IMG/VR virus record: IMGVR_UViG_3300031841_002868
Span: 1 to 34,433 of that record
Strand: one strand, 5' to 3'
Source: a virus
DNA: 34,433 bases
In this document: positions 6,505-15,837 of the stretch, in pieces
How the letters are laid out: every line of letters starts with the position of its first letter
How positions within the stretch are numbered: position 1 is the first letter of the stretch
Made by a program: the position numbers and the translations under genes
The notes under the pieces: generated by a model
Database searches by the model: none
The model's input: only the letters and a program-made list of their open reading frames with translations
What the model was told of the DNA's origin: nothing

Positions 6505-8175
6505 ATGGCTTTTGTCTCTGGGGCTACCACCAACCCATCAGCATCCTACACCCCCGCTAGCGGCACTAATACAATGCTTGTCTGGGTTACTGGTGCTACC
6601 GGTGTCGGTACGGCTACAGTTAGCGGTCAAGATTTTGGCGGGACTTCAATGTCCGAGATTGCCAACTCTGACCAATCAGTTGATTTAGCAGGGAGTGGCG
6701 ACCCGACTATTGCATCAGCCTTTTTATTGGCTCCAGGAACAACAAGTCAAACTTGCTCCCTAACATGGTCTAGCTCTCGCCTAAACGAAGGCGGCTATGC
6801 GTTCACAGTAGACGACGCGGGAAGCATAACCGGAACGTCAGGTGGCACCTATTCAGGCTCAGGAACAACCGAGCCAAGCTTAAGCTATGATGCAGAAGAT
6901 GGCGATACAGTTGTCTATGTGAGGCAACATTGTCGCGGTGGTGGGGCTATATCGTGGACTGCGCCAACTAATTTTACAGAAAGGTCAAATATTGCCTTAG
7001 TTACAAGCCCAGGCCGTCGCTCAATGGCGGTATGGACTCGAGACGTCACAAGCACCCTAACAAGCCAAACAGTTCAAGCAAGTGAGTCAGCGGATGGGGA
7101 CGGCGTTCACCATGTATTTGTTATTAAGAAATTCTCTGCTGATGTAACAGCCAATATGACACTAGAGACTATCTCAATCGATAGTTTTAACATGTTTGTA
7201 CTGGCCTCAAATATAGCATCCCTAATCAACACAGTAGACAATTATGAATTAGTTGGAAGCGGAGTCTCTAATTTTGGCGCGGGTGGCTCAAATACTTCTG
7301 ATGCCACCTATAGAGATGAAACAGACGAGCTAATTACTGTCAGGAATGGTAGTGCTACAGCTGATGTTTATGACTTAGGAAGTTACGGCACCGCAACAAA
7401 AACAATCACATTGAACTTTGACGGCTCAGATTGCGAAGGCATCTGTGATATGGGTGGTGGTGAGTTCGCTACCTGTTCAGAGGATGGCGGAAGATATCAA
7501 TTTAATATCTATGATTGGCCTAGCGACGTAGGAACAACTGCAACCAGCAAGCAAGAATTCACAATAGCGGCTAATGCTACTGACACTAACAGTGGTCCAG
7601 AAGGTATATGCTTCGACCGAGCTAACCAAATATTTTATATTGTTGGCGAAGGTGAGCAAAGTAGCACCGATAGAGAGTTCTTTAAGGTATTAAGGCCTGG
7701 GGTTCTAGGAAGGTTTGGTGATACTTCTACTAGTTATGCTTACAATGATGCCGATGATGGTGACGGCTGGTCGCTAGATGACTATATTTCACAGCCTTGG
7801 GACCCTGAAACAGCTTTTTCATCGTATGGCGCAACTGGTGCCGCGTTTGATTTGTCGAGTATTGACTTTGATCACGATTCTGAAAACGTTTTAATCTCAT
7901 CTCACACCGGCCAAAAGGTTTTGCAAGTCGATGTTACTGACGGTTCGGTGGTTGCTGAGGTAGATAATACAGACCTAACTCAAATGGAAGGGATAGCAAT
8001 ACTTCCAGACGGCAATCTAATGATGATGGGTGAAGCTGACGAGTATCAAATATTCGAATCAATTACCACAATTAACATGACTACTGCAACAATGACAATT
8101 CAAGGGTATAATATGACCATTGAAACCGGTGCATCTAGCATAGCAGCGTTAAGGCGCAGACATATGGGCTACTAA
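6505..8175 (+). CDS. Tail or adsorption protein with SdiA-regulated/YjiK-like beta-propeller, 556 aa
   Basis: Residues 1-215 form a Ser/Thr/Gly-rich beta domain of the phage adsorption type. Residues about 240-518 look like an SdiA-regulated/YjiK beta-propeller: repeated blocks SDATYRDETDELITV, CEGICDMGGGEFATCSE, GPEGICFDRANQIFYIVGE, FDHDSENVLISS and MEGIAILPDGNLMMMGE match that family's strand pattern and its EG signature. A 14-residue strand (NMTLETISIDSFNM, 217-230) recurs as NMTTATMTIQGYNM (524-537), so the propeller sits between two copies of one repeat. It has no clear ribosome-binding site, which implies coupling to the upstream gene one base away. Confidence 0.65.
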   Translation: MAFVSGATTNPSASYTPASGTNTMLVWVTGATGVGTATVSGQDFGGTSMSEIANSDQSVDLAGSGDPTIASAFLLAPGTTSQTCSLTWSSSRLNEGGYAFTVDDAGSITGTSGGTYSGSGTTEPSLSYDAEDGDTVVYVRQHCRGGGAISWTAPTNFTERSNIALVTSPGRRSMAVWTRDVTSTLTSQTVQASESADGDGVHHVFVIKKFSADVTANMTLETISIDSFNMFVLASNIASLINTVDNYELVGSGVSNFGAGGSNTSDATYRDETDELITVRNGSATADVYDLGSYGTATKTITLNFDGSDCEGICDMGGGEFATCSEDGGRYQFNIYDWPSDVGTTATSKQEFTIAANATDTNSGPEGICFDRANQIFYIVGEGEQSSTDREFFKVLRPGVLGRFGDTSTSYAYNDADDGDGWSLDDYISQPWDPETAFSSYGATGAAFDLSSIDFDHDSENVLISSHTGQKVLQVDVTDGSVVAEVDNTDLTQMEGIAILPDGNLMMMGEADEYQIFESITTINMTTATMTIQGYNMTIETGASSIAALRRRHMGY

Positions 8176-8176
8176 T

Positions 8177-10078
8177 ATGAATATACTTGGAAAATACAAC
8201 CAAGCAAAAACTATAACATTTGACCTAGTAGCTCCAGATGGAGTTGATTTAATCACCAATGCCACTTTTGCGGCTGGTGATGTTGTTTTAATGTCAGATG
8301 AAGGTGTAGAGGCTAATACCACCAACTTACCTACTGATGAAGGTACTGGATACTCTCTGGTACTTACTGCAGCAGAAATGAGTATGGCAAGGGGTAGAGT
8401 TTACATTATTGACCAAACTGGTACTAAAGTATGGCTAGATAAATCAATCGGAATAGAGACTTACGGTAATGCTAGCGCTGAACATGCTTTCGACCTAGAT
8501 ACAGCAACTCAAGATGTTAATGCTATTCAAATAAGCGGAGATGCAACCGCAGCAGACAACCTAGAAGCTATGTATGATGGCACGGGATACACTGACGACA
8601 ACGCCCCAGCAAAGCAATCACAACTATCAACGCTGACAAATGTTGGATCAGCAGTGAATAAAGCAGCGCTAAGCTACACATTAACCACTGGAACACAATC
8701 CGCCAACCTATTTAGCGATACAGAAGCGCTCGACGGGGTAAGGCATACTCACACTGATGCGGCTGGAGCTATAGAATTTTATTATGAATTTGCAATAGGC
8801 GGAGGCACAGCCTCAAGCGTTCAGGTGACTGGGTATGTTAATGGTGTTAATGATGATGTAGATGTTTATGGTTACGATTGGGTTACCGCTGGATGGAAGC
8901 AAATAGGAAATATTCAAGGAACTAATTCAACAACTAACAGTGTTTATTCATTTGATTTATTTGTTGATATGGTTGGCAATGGGGCTGACGAGGGAAAAGT
9001 CAGAGTTAGATTTTTTAAAGCAAGCGGCTTAACTGGTGCAACGGCGGCAATAGATCAAGTTTTCGTTGCCTTTTCTCAAGGAGTCGAAGGATACGACAAC
9101 GGCGCGGTATGGTTCAATTCCAACGCGTCAAATACTAATACAGAGGTAAATATAGACGGAACCGCAAGAAACCCTGTGTCAACAAGCGCTGCATTGCTAT
9201 CATTACTGACATCAACAGGATTGCATAAAATTGAGGTCACCCCAGGTTCGACCCTGACGCTTGGCGGAGATTATGAAGGTTATGATGTTATAGGTAATGG
9301 CTCAGTACTCGCTCTTGGAGGTCAAAATATTGGCGGCACTGTCTTTGAAAGATTTTCGAGCGTTTCTGGCGTGGGAACATCAACCGCTGACCCTGTATTT
9401 TTTGAGGATTGTATATTTGCTACGGCAACACTCCCAAATTATGTTGCTCAGCAATGCGGATTTGGCGCAACAATAACCCAATCAGGTCCAGGAGATTTTA
9501 CTCACATCGATTGCTATTCAACTGTTGCTGGCTCTGGAAGTCCAACGTTTACCAGAAGCGGGGTGGGGGTTGCTACAGCGGAATATAGAAGGTTTAGCGG
9601 AGGAATAACCCAGTCAGGAATAACAGGAAGCGATACATTTACTATAGGCGGCGAGTTAGGCACTGTTACATTAAATGGGGCGTCTGGAGATGTCGAGCTT
9701 AGAGGTGTCTACAAGGCTGTAACAGATAATAGAACTGGGACTCCAACATTAAATCTTGACGGAGCAGTGAAAGGCGGGGATGTAGCCTTGATACTAGCAG
9801 ATACTAACGAATTGCAAACTGATGATATACCTGGATTGATAGCCGCTTTAAATAATATCAGCGAGGCGCAAGTCAATGCTCAATGCGACACAGCGATAAG
9901 CGACGCAGCATTAGCGACAGCAGCCTCCCTAGCAACCGTCGACTCAGTGGCAGATGCAATAAAGGTCGTGACAGATCAATTTGTATTCACCATAGCCAAT
10001 CAAGTAGATTCCAACGTCCAATCGATTAACGATGTAACAATCACCGGAGACGGCTCAGCCACGCCGTTTGATGTATAA
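8177..10078 (+). CDS. Large beta-rich phage structural protein, probably tail fibre or baseplate, 633 aa
   Basis: Residues 1-95 make a compact beta domain (ITFDLVAPDGVDL, GRVYIIDQTGTKVWL), followed by the linker DVNAIQISGDATAADNLEAMYDG common in phage fibre-type proteins. A jelly-roll-like segment (about 165-300) and glycine-rich, helix-like repeats (about 350-530) follow, and a helical C-terminus about 550-633. The start is one base after the previous stop with a weak ribosome-binding site. Composition and position suggest a host-binding structural component; no enzymatic motif seen. Confidence 0.6.
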   Translation: MNILGKYNQAKTITFDLVAPDGVDLITNATFAAGDVVLMSDEGVEANTTNLPTDEGTGYSLVLTAAEMSMARGRVYIIDQTGTKVWLDKSIGIETYGNASAEHAFDLDTATQDVNAIQISGDATAADNLEAMYDGTGYTDDNAPAKQSQLSTLTNVGSAVNKAALSYTLTTGTQSANLFSDTEALDGVRHTHTDAAGAIEFYYEFAIGGGTASSVQVTGYVNGVNDDVDVYGYDWVTAGWKQIGNIQGTNSTTNSVYSFDLFVDMVGNGADEGKVRVRFFKASGLTGATAAIDQVFVAFSQGVEGYDNGAVWFNSNASNTNTEVNIDGTARNPVSTSAALLSLLTSTGLHKIEVTPGSTLTLGGDYEGYDVIGNGSVLALGGQNIGGTVFERFSSVSGVGTSTADPVFFEDCIFATATLPNYVAQQCGFGATITQSGPGDFTHIDCYSTVAGSGSPTFTRSGVGVATAEYRRFSGGITQSGITGSDTFTIGGELGTVTLNGASGDVELRGVYKAVTDNRTGTPTLNLDGAVKGGDVALILADTNELQTDDIPGLIAALNNISEAQVNAQCDTAISDAALATAASLATVDSVADAIKVVTDQFVFTIANQVDSNVQSINDVTITGDGSATPFDV

Positions 10079-10308
10079 TGAGCTTAAGCGTTGCTGGTGT
10101 ATGGGCTGTTAACGTTTGGGACCAAACCGTATGGGCTGATGGCGTATGGAGAGAGGGAGAGCCAGCAGTCTCAACAATCCCAGCAGCAGAAGGGGTCTAT
10201 AGCACTCAAAGCGCTGGGAATGGCATATATTCAGATCAATCAACAGGCAATGGAATTAGTTCAACTCAATCGCTTGGCGGCGGTTTAAACAGTTCAGGTA
10301 CTCTGTAA
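10078..10308 (+). CDS. Small Gly/Ser repeat protein, 76 aa
   Basis: The N-terminal third is Trp-rich with WA-VNVWDQTVWADGVW-type alternation. The C-terminal part is about four copies of a ten-residue repeat with consensus GNGIYSTQST (three good copies then a degenerate one ending the protein). Such repeats suggest a small fibrous or glycine-loop structural element. TAATG overlap with the previous gene and no ribosome-binding site imply translational coupling. A frame inside it is a shadow. Confidence 0.55.
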   Translation: MSLSVAGVWAVNVWDQTVWADGVWREGEPAVSTIPAAEGVYSTQSAGNGIYSDQSTGNGISSTQSLGGGLNSSGTL

Positions 10309-10622
10309 TGGGAAATTTAAACAAAAACGAAATTGGTCAACCTATAAGAATTAATCTTGGTGAGGATATTAGCCTAGCAACTCCAACACTAATATTACAA
10401 CCAAGACTAGGTGAGACTAAAGAAATTACCACCGGTGTAACAATTCCAGACTCAGCAGTGACAATAGGCACAACAACCCTAAATGCAAACGAGTATGTTG
10501 AATACACCACCAAAGATGGTGATTTGGATTATTCAGGACAGTGGAGATACAAAGCAAAGTTAACATTTAGCGCGACGGATGTTAGACAAACTGATTATCA
10601 AAGATTCACCGTGCTTCCATGA
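10308..10622 (+). CDS. Ig-like beta-sandwich structural protein, 104 aa
   Basis: Alternating beta strands end in a YSGQWRYKAKLTFS ... YQRFTVLP pattern, as in small Ig-like or BppU-type N-terminal domains of phage tail proteins that describe an applied ramp of strands. It overlaps its neighbours by one and four bases. Probably a small tail or baseplate component within the 6054-10906 block. Assignment rests on composition and location. Confidence 0.55.
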   Translation: MGNLNKNEIGQPIRINLGEDISLATPTLILQPRLGETKEITTGVTIPDSAVTIGTTTLNANEYVEYTTKDGDLDYSGQWRYKAKLTFSATDVRQTDYQRFTVLP

Positions 10623-10906
10623 CAGACCAAAAAAACAAAATAATAGAAAAAGGTATTAAATCGATACCCAAGTTCGTATGGATTATATGCGGCTCTTACG
10701 CCCTTACTGTCATAACAACAGTATTAGCCCTAAACTTTGCCCATATCGACGCAGACAAGCACATAAACAGGTATTTTGATATACTTCTAAGCAGGGAAGA
10801 AGTTAATAACTGTAAAAACCCTATCAATAAAAGCATTATAGATAAAATTAATCAAAACTCGGAAGACATAGTTAAATTAAAAGTTAACTCTCATTCACCC
10901 AAATAA
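10619..10906 (+). CDS. Membrane protein with periplasmic-type helix, 95 aa
   Basis: Starts in an ATGA overlap. Residues about 18-40 (FVWIICGSYALTVITTVLALNF) form one membrane helix, followed by a charged helical region. It is the last gene before the small terminase and could be another lysis- or superinfection-related membrane protein. No family recognised. The 52 nt after it carry a short direct repeat (AAAGAGG twice, 10935-10950) and the terminase ribosome-binding site. Confidence 0.55.
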   Translation: MTDQKNKIIEKGIKSIPKFVWIICGSYALTVITTVLALNFAHIDADKHINRYFDILLSREEVNNCKNPINKSIIDKINQNSEDIVKLKVNSHSPK

Positions 10907-10958
10907 CATAACGAACAGTATCGCACCTGTATAAAGAGGCGCAAAGAGGTAAAAAGTT

Positions 10959-11357
10959 ATGGAGAAGAAAAAGAGAAAGTCAAACGCGGGAAGGCCAAAG
11001 ATTTATAAGGACGTCGATCACATGGAAGCCCTTATAGAAGACTATTTTAGAACAGATGCATATATGGGAGAGGGCGACAATAGAGTCTTTGCTCCTACTA
11101 TGTCCGGCCTAGCTTTACACTTAGGCTTGTGTAGACAGTCGTTATTAAACTACTCCAATGATGACGAATTTGTGGACGCTATAAAAAAGGCTAGGAATAA
11201 AATAGGTGCAACTTTAGAGCAAAGGCTGTACGGAAACAACGTCACAGGCATTATATTCAACCTGAAAAACAACTTCGATTGGAAAGACAAGAAAGAAACA
11301 GAGCTGTCTGGGGGGCTGCACTTAACAACCGAGGAGTGGCTTGGTGAACTCGAATAA
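10959..11357 (+). CDS. Small terminase subunit, 132 aa
   Basis: Recognises the packaging start of the phage DNA and hands it to the large subunit. A basic N-terminus (KKKRKSNAGRPKIY) leads into a helix-turn-helix-like segment (about 45-65, GLALHLGLCRQSLLNYS), then a helical oligomerisation region (ATLEQRLYGNNVTGIIFNLKNN) and the FDWKDKKETELSGG end characteristic of small terminases of P22-like and related phages. It precedes and overlaps the large terminase gene. Confidence 0.8.
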   Translation: MEKKKRKSNAGRPKIYKDVDHMEALIEDYFRTDAYMGEGDNRVFAPTMSGLALHLGLCRQSLLNYSNDDEFVDAIKKARNKIGATLEQRLYGNNVTGIIFNLKNNFDWKDKKETELSGGLHLTTEEWLGELE

Positions 11358-12879
11358 CCAAGAAAAAGAAAAACGCCAAAGGTTAAAGGATGATTTCGAC
11401 TTCTATTCAAGAAACTGCCTAACCATACGAGCCAAAACAGCTGAGAAGATAAAGTTCAGACTGAATAAAGCTCAGCTCCATATCCACAACCAAATAGAAA
11501 AACAACTGCATGATACAGGCAAAGTAAGGGCCGTTATTCTAAAAGGCAGGCAGCAAGGCGCATCAACCTATATCCAAGGGCGCTTTACATGGCGCACAAC
11601 CCATAGGAAAGGGGTTAGAGCATTCATACTAACCCATGAAGACGACGCCACTCAAAACCTATTCTCAATGGGTAAGCGCTATTATGAGAATTTACCTGTA
11701 TTTGTCAAACCCTCAATTTCTGCATCAAACGCCAAAGAGCTAATATTTGATAAGCTAGATTCTGGTTATAAAGTAGGAACAGCAGGAAATAAATCAGTAG
11801 GAAGGTCGCAAACAAATCAATTCTTTCATGGTTCAGAGGTTGCTTTCTGGCCTAACGCAGCAGAGCATGCAAAAGGAATACTCCAAACAATCCCAGACAT
11901 GCCTGGAACAGAAATAATTTACGAGTCTACTGCTAACGGTCTTGGCAACTTCTTTCATCAACAGTGGAAATTAGCAGAATCAGGGCAAAGTGAATTTATA
12001 GCAATATTCGTTCCTTGGTTTTGGCAAGAGGAATATGTCAAAGAATTACCAGAAGAATTTCATAAAACAGACGAAGAGCATAGCTTAGCGGGCCAGTACG
12101 AAATAACTGATGAACAAGTTTATTTCAGGCGAATGAAAATAGTTGAATTGTCAGCAGATGGAACAGATGGCGAAAAAGCATTTAAACAAGAATACCCTAT
12201 GAACGCATCCGAAGCTTTTCAAGTTTCCGGTGGTGATGGGTTAATAACCGCAAATAATATTGTAAAAGCAAGAAAGAACAATGTTAACGCTAGCGGGTCT
12301 TATGTTGTTGGAGTTGACCCATCAAGAGGCGGCGACAGGTTTTCTACAGTAAAAAGAGCAGGCCGCAAATCTTGGGGTTTAAAGAGCTACACCGGTGATC
12401 AAGTTGACAAGCTAGGAAAGGCGGTATCGATTTGCAAATCTATTCTCGATACTGTTGACCCTGTAATAGGCAAAAAGCCTGACATGATGTTTATTGACGC
12501 AGGTGGTGGCGCTGATATTGTCGATCGCCTTCACGAGCTAGGATATGAGGATAGAGTCAAGGCTATATACTTCGGTAGCACCCCGTTAAATACAGAGAAA
12601 TACAAAAATAAACGCTGTGAAATGTGGGGAGAGCTTAATTTGTGGCTAAAAGATGAAAACTTAGAGGTGGAAATACCCGACTCAGACACCTTGCAAGCCG
12701 ACTTAAGCGCCTCTCCCTATGACAGAGACTCACATGATAGAATTTGCCTATGGAAGAAGGAAAGGATAAAATCACACTATGGGTTCTCGCCTGATGAGGG
12801 TGACGCACTAGCATTAACCTTTGCTGAGCCTGTAGTAAAGAAAACAATTGAAGAAATAAACTTTTTAAGCGAGTTCTAA
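11344..12879 (+). CDS. Large terminase subunit (ATPase and nuclease), 511 aa
   Basis: Motor that cuts concatemeric DNA and pumps it into the procapsid. The ATPase domain shows a Walker A variant KGRQQGAST at about 67-75, then a Walker B-type strand GTEIIYESTANG. The nuclease domain has VVGVDPSRGGDR and MMFIDAGGGADIVDRL aspartates and a C-terminal DEGDALALTFA. The GTG at 11344 is preferred over TTG 11341 because GAGGAG at 11331-11336 is better spaced for it. It overlaps the small subunit. No nuclease or ATPase residue is visibly missing. Confidence 0.9.
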   Translation: MNSNNQEKEKRQRLKDDFDFYSRNCLTIRAKTAEKIKFRLNKAQLHIHNQIEKQLHDTGKVRAVILKGRQQGASTYIQGRFTWRTTHRKGVRAFILTHEDDATQNLFSMGKRYYENLPVFVKPSISASNAKELIFDKLDSGYKVGTAGNKSVGRSQTNQFFHGSEVAFWPNAAEHAKGILQTIPDMPGTEIIYESTANGLGNFFHQQWKLAESGQSEFIAIFVPWFWQEEYVKELPEEFHKTDEEHSLAGQYEITDEQVYFRRMKIVELSADGTDGEKAFKQEYPMNASEAFQVSGGDGLITANNIVKARKNNVNASGSYVVGVDPSRGGDRFSTVKRAGRKSWGLKSYTGDQVDKLGKAVSICKSILDTVDPVIGKKPDMMFIDAGGGADIVDRLHELGYEDRVKAIYFGSTPLNTEKYKNKRCEMWGELNLWLKDENLEVEIPDSDTLQADLSASPYDRDSHDRICLWKKERIKSHYGFSPDEGDALALTFAEPVVKKTIEEINFLSEF

Positions 12880-12880
12880 T

Positions 12881-14962
12881 ATGGAAACAGTTATAAACCA
12901 AACAGAAGACGAGAGCTTGCACCAAGAAGCTATTAAGCGATTTGAACAAATAGAGGATAAGAAGCAACGAAAGCAAGCCATAGAGGATATGCGCTTTGCT
13001 CACGTTGACGGCGGTCAGTGGGACGAAGAAGCCAGAGAGAAAAGAGCTAACCGGCCAAGATTCACAATTAACCGAATAGCAGGGGCTATATCTCAAGTTG
13101 TTGGCGATCAAAGGCAAAACAGAACAGCCATCAAGGTTAGGCCGGTATCAAGTGGAGCAGACGAAAAAACAGCTAACATATTCAACGGCTTAATTAGAAA
13201 CATAGAGTCACTATCAAAAGCTAGCAATGCTTACGATGCAGCATTCGACGAAGCGGTCACAGGCGGATTTGGTGGATGGAGAATATTAACAGAGTTCAAC
13301 GATGATGATATTTTCGAGCAAGATATAAAAATTCAACCAATCAACTCGGCTGCTAGCTCCTTATACTTTGGGCCGTCAAAAGAATATGATAAGAGGGATG
13401 CGCCATTTGCTTTTGTTGTAACTGACATGCCGATACATGAATTCAAATCTAGATGGCCTAAAAGCCAAGCGTCAAGCTTTACTGACTCGAGACTGTCAAA
13501 CTCTTCTTGTAATGACTGGTTCCAAGGCGATACCGTTAGAGTTGCTGAGTATTGGAAGAAAGAGCCAGTTAAAAAACAAATCGCGCTACTTTCTGACGGA
13601 AGGGTTATTGATTCCGAAGAAGAAAAATCCGTATTGGATGAATTGGCTCAACAAGGTGTTACAGTAATAAAAACAAGAGAGGTTAAATCTCACAAGATAA
13701 CCATGTATACCATGAACGGCAATGAGCTACTTGACAAACCTAAAGAATGGGCGGGTAAATATATTCCACTAGTTCCAGTTTATGGGAAGGTTCATCATAT
13801 CGAAGGTAGGACGTTTGTTAAAGGGATGGTTCGAGACGCTAAAGACCCGCAAAGAATTTATAACTACGAAACAAGTCAAGCAATAGAGACAAGCGCGCTA
13901 ACCCCTAAAGATCCTTATTGGATGACAAAAGAGATGGCGGCAGGGCATGAAGCATCGTTGAGCACCTTTAACAAAAAGAACGCTCCATTCATGTTTTATA
14001 ATCCAGACTCTAAACACCCTGGGCCACCAACCAGAACCGGCGCACCATCGTTACAGCAAGCAACTCTGGCAATGATAGCTCAAGCCTCACAGGATATTCA
14101 TGCTACAACCGGATTAGAGCCAGCGTCTATGGGTAACGTCCCGGAGCTTAAAAGCGGCAAGGCAATCCAAGCTCAGCAAGCAATGGGGGATCGCGGGTCT
14201 TTTATTTACTCCGACAATCTACAAAAATCAATTCAGTACACTGGGGAAATATTGGTTGACTTAATTCCTAGGATTTATGACACGCAGAGAACAGTTAGAG
14301 TGTTAAATGTGGATGGCTCTAGTGAGCTGGTAGAGATAAATAAAGAAATAAACCAAACTGTTATGGATTCGCAAACAGGTAACAAAAACATTGTTAACGA
14401 CCTAACTATTGGTAAATATGACGTAGTGACCGATTCAGGGCCGTCATTTGCAACCAAACGCGCAGAGTCAGCAGAGCAATTAATTCAGTTAGCAGGAAGT
14501 TCTCCGCAGATTCAAGCTTTAGCTATGGATTTAATTGTTAGTAATTTAGATATTAACAACTCAGAAGAGCTAACTAAGCGAGTTAGATTAGCAATGATCA
14601 AGCAAGGCGCCGTACAACCAACCGAGGACGAAGCAGAAGAGCTAGGCTTAAATCAACCTCAACAGCCAGACCCTATGCAACAAGCGTTAGCTGAAAATGT
14701 CCAAATGGATACACAAGAGAAGATGGCTAAAATTGAAAATACAGAGGCCGACACTTTAAGCAAAAAAATCAAAGCCCAACAAGATACAGCCAAAACTGTT
14801 GATATATTGGTCCAAACAGTACTAGACAAAATAGCGGCCGGAATACCAATAACCCAAGAGGAAGCGCTAATTGTTCAAGCTCAAAGAGATATTCTGGCCG
14901 ATGCCCAAGACGAGTTGATAATGGCTAATAGTCCTAATCAATTGAATCAGGTGCTACAATAG
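12881..14962 (+). CDS. P22-type portal protein, 693 aa
   Basis: Dodecameric ring through which DNA enters and leaves the capsid. The N-terminal block RFTINRIAGAISQVVGDQRQNR and the large barrel-forming body with a long C-terminal helical, Gln/Glu-rich extension (about 585-693) match the P22 gp1 family (725 aa in P22). The position, one base after the terminase, is canonical. An internal 76-aa frame at 13437 is a shadow. Confidence 0.9.
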   Translation: METVINQTEDESLHQEAIKRFEQIEDKKQRKQAIEDMRFAHVDGGQWDEEAREKRANRPRFTINRIAGAISQVVGDQRQNRTAIKVRPVSSGADEKTANIFNGLIRNIESLSKASNAYDAAFDEAVTGGFGGWRILTEFNDDDIFEQDIKIQPINSAASSLYFGPSKEYDKRDAPFAFVVTDMPIHEFKSRWPKSQASSFTDSRLSNSSCNDWFQGDTVRVAEYWKKEPVKKQIALLSDGRVIDSEEEKSVLDELAQQGVTVIKTREVKSHKITMYTMNGNELLDKPKEWAGKYIPLVPVYGKVHHIEGRTFVKGMVRDAKDPQRIYNYETSQAIETSALTPKDPYWMTKEMAAGHEASLSTFNKKNAPFMFYNPDSKHPGPPTRTGAPSLQQATLAMIAQASQDIHATTGLEPASMGNVPELKSGKAIQAQQAMGDRGSFIYSDNLQKSIQYTGEILVDLIPRIYDTQRTVRVLNVDGSSELVEINKEINQTVMDSQTGNKNIVNDLTIGKYDVVTDSGPSFATKRAESAEQLIQLAGSSPQIQALAMDLIVSNLDINNSEELTKRVRLAMIKQGAVQPTEDEAEELGLNQPQQPDPMQQALAENVQMDTQEKMAKIENTEADTLSKKIKAQQDTAKTVDILVQTVLDKIAAGIPITQEEALIVQAQRDILADAQDELIMANSPNQLNQVLQ

Positions 14963-15031
14963 TTTAAAATTATAACCAAGGCTTACTCCATGCCTTAAAT
15001 GGAGGCTAAAATCAGCCAAGAGGCGAAAAAC

Positions 15032-15811
15032 ATGAGTAACGCTGCACAGGTCGAGACTTTAGACGATCTAGATCAAAGTATCCAAGACGCACTAGAGAAA
15101 GATAAAGAGGAATCAGCCCCTCAAGAGGTAGAAGCACCAGAGGTTGAAAAACCTAAAGAGCTAGCGGAAGACAAGCCAAAAGAAGACGGCTTTCAAAAGC
15201 GAATTAACAAGGTTACAGCAGACAAGTGGGAGGCATTAAAAAGGGCAGAAGCAGCAGAGGCTAAACTTGCAGAGGTGCAACAAGCCAAAGAAGCTAACCC
15301 CCAGAAGCCGCCAACGCTTGAAGATTTCGATTATGACGATCAAGCTTATCAAGAAGCGCTAATTGATTACAAAGTCGAAAACAAAGCTAAATCTTTAGAA
15401 CAAAAGCAGCAGGAAGCGCTACAAGAGCAAAGCAAAGCCGAGACGCTTAAGAGATTCACTGAAAACTCTGCAAAATTTGCAGCAGATAAAGAGGATTTTA
15501 ATGACGTTCTAGCTAGGGTTCCAATATTGCAGCCATCAGTACTAAATGAGTTGATGAGCCTAGATAACGGTCCTGAAATTGCTTACTTCTTAGGCAATCA
15601 TTCTGACATAGCTGATGAAGTTATTAGAATGAATCCAGTTGCAGCAGGGATAAAGATTGGCGAAATTTCAAGAAAGCTTGCTGAGCCTAAACCAATTAAA
15701 ACTAGTTCGGCTCCAGAACCGATTGAGCCTATTTCGTCCGGTGGCGCTGTTGAGTCTGATATATCAGACGAAATGTCGATGGATGAATGGATGGCTAAAT
15801 ACAATCCATAA
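15032..15811 (+). CDS. Scaffolding protein, 259 aa
   Basis: Acidic, Glu/Lys/Ala/Gln-rich, strongly helical protein between portal and coat, as for P22 gp8 (303 aa). Coiled-coil-prone stretch at about residues 40-160; the C-terminus ends with acidic MSMDEWMAKYNP. The ATG at 15032 is chosen because AAGAGG (15019-15024) precedes it at good spacing, whereas the ATG at 14999 has none. It would direct coat assembly into the procapsid and then leave. Confidence 0.75.
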   Translation: MSNAAQVETLDDLDQSIQDALEKDKEESAPQEVEAPEVEKPKELAEDKPKEDGFQKRINKVTADKWEALKRAEAAEAKLAEVQQAKEANPQKPPTLEDFDYDDQAYQEALIDYKVENKAKSLEQKQQEALQEQSKAETLKRFTENSAKFAADKEDFNDVLARVPILQPSVLNELMSLDNGPEIAYFLGNHSDIADEVIRMNPVAAGIKIGEISRKLAEPKPIKTSSAPEPIEPISSGGAVESDISDEMSMDEWMAKYNP

Positions 15812-15837
15812 CGGAGCCACAATAGAGGTGTATTATC

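Noticed and set aside
12635-13117. 160-aa frame on the minus strand.
   Set aside because: Lies opposite the large terminase and portal genes, with no family features; a shadow of their codon bias.
14978-14996. AAGGC/GCCTT hairpin between portal and scaffold as terminator.
   Set aside because: Only five bp and no T-run; the downstream gene is part of the same late unit.
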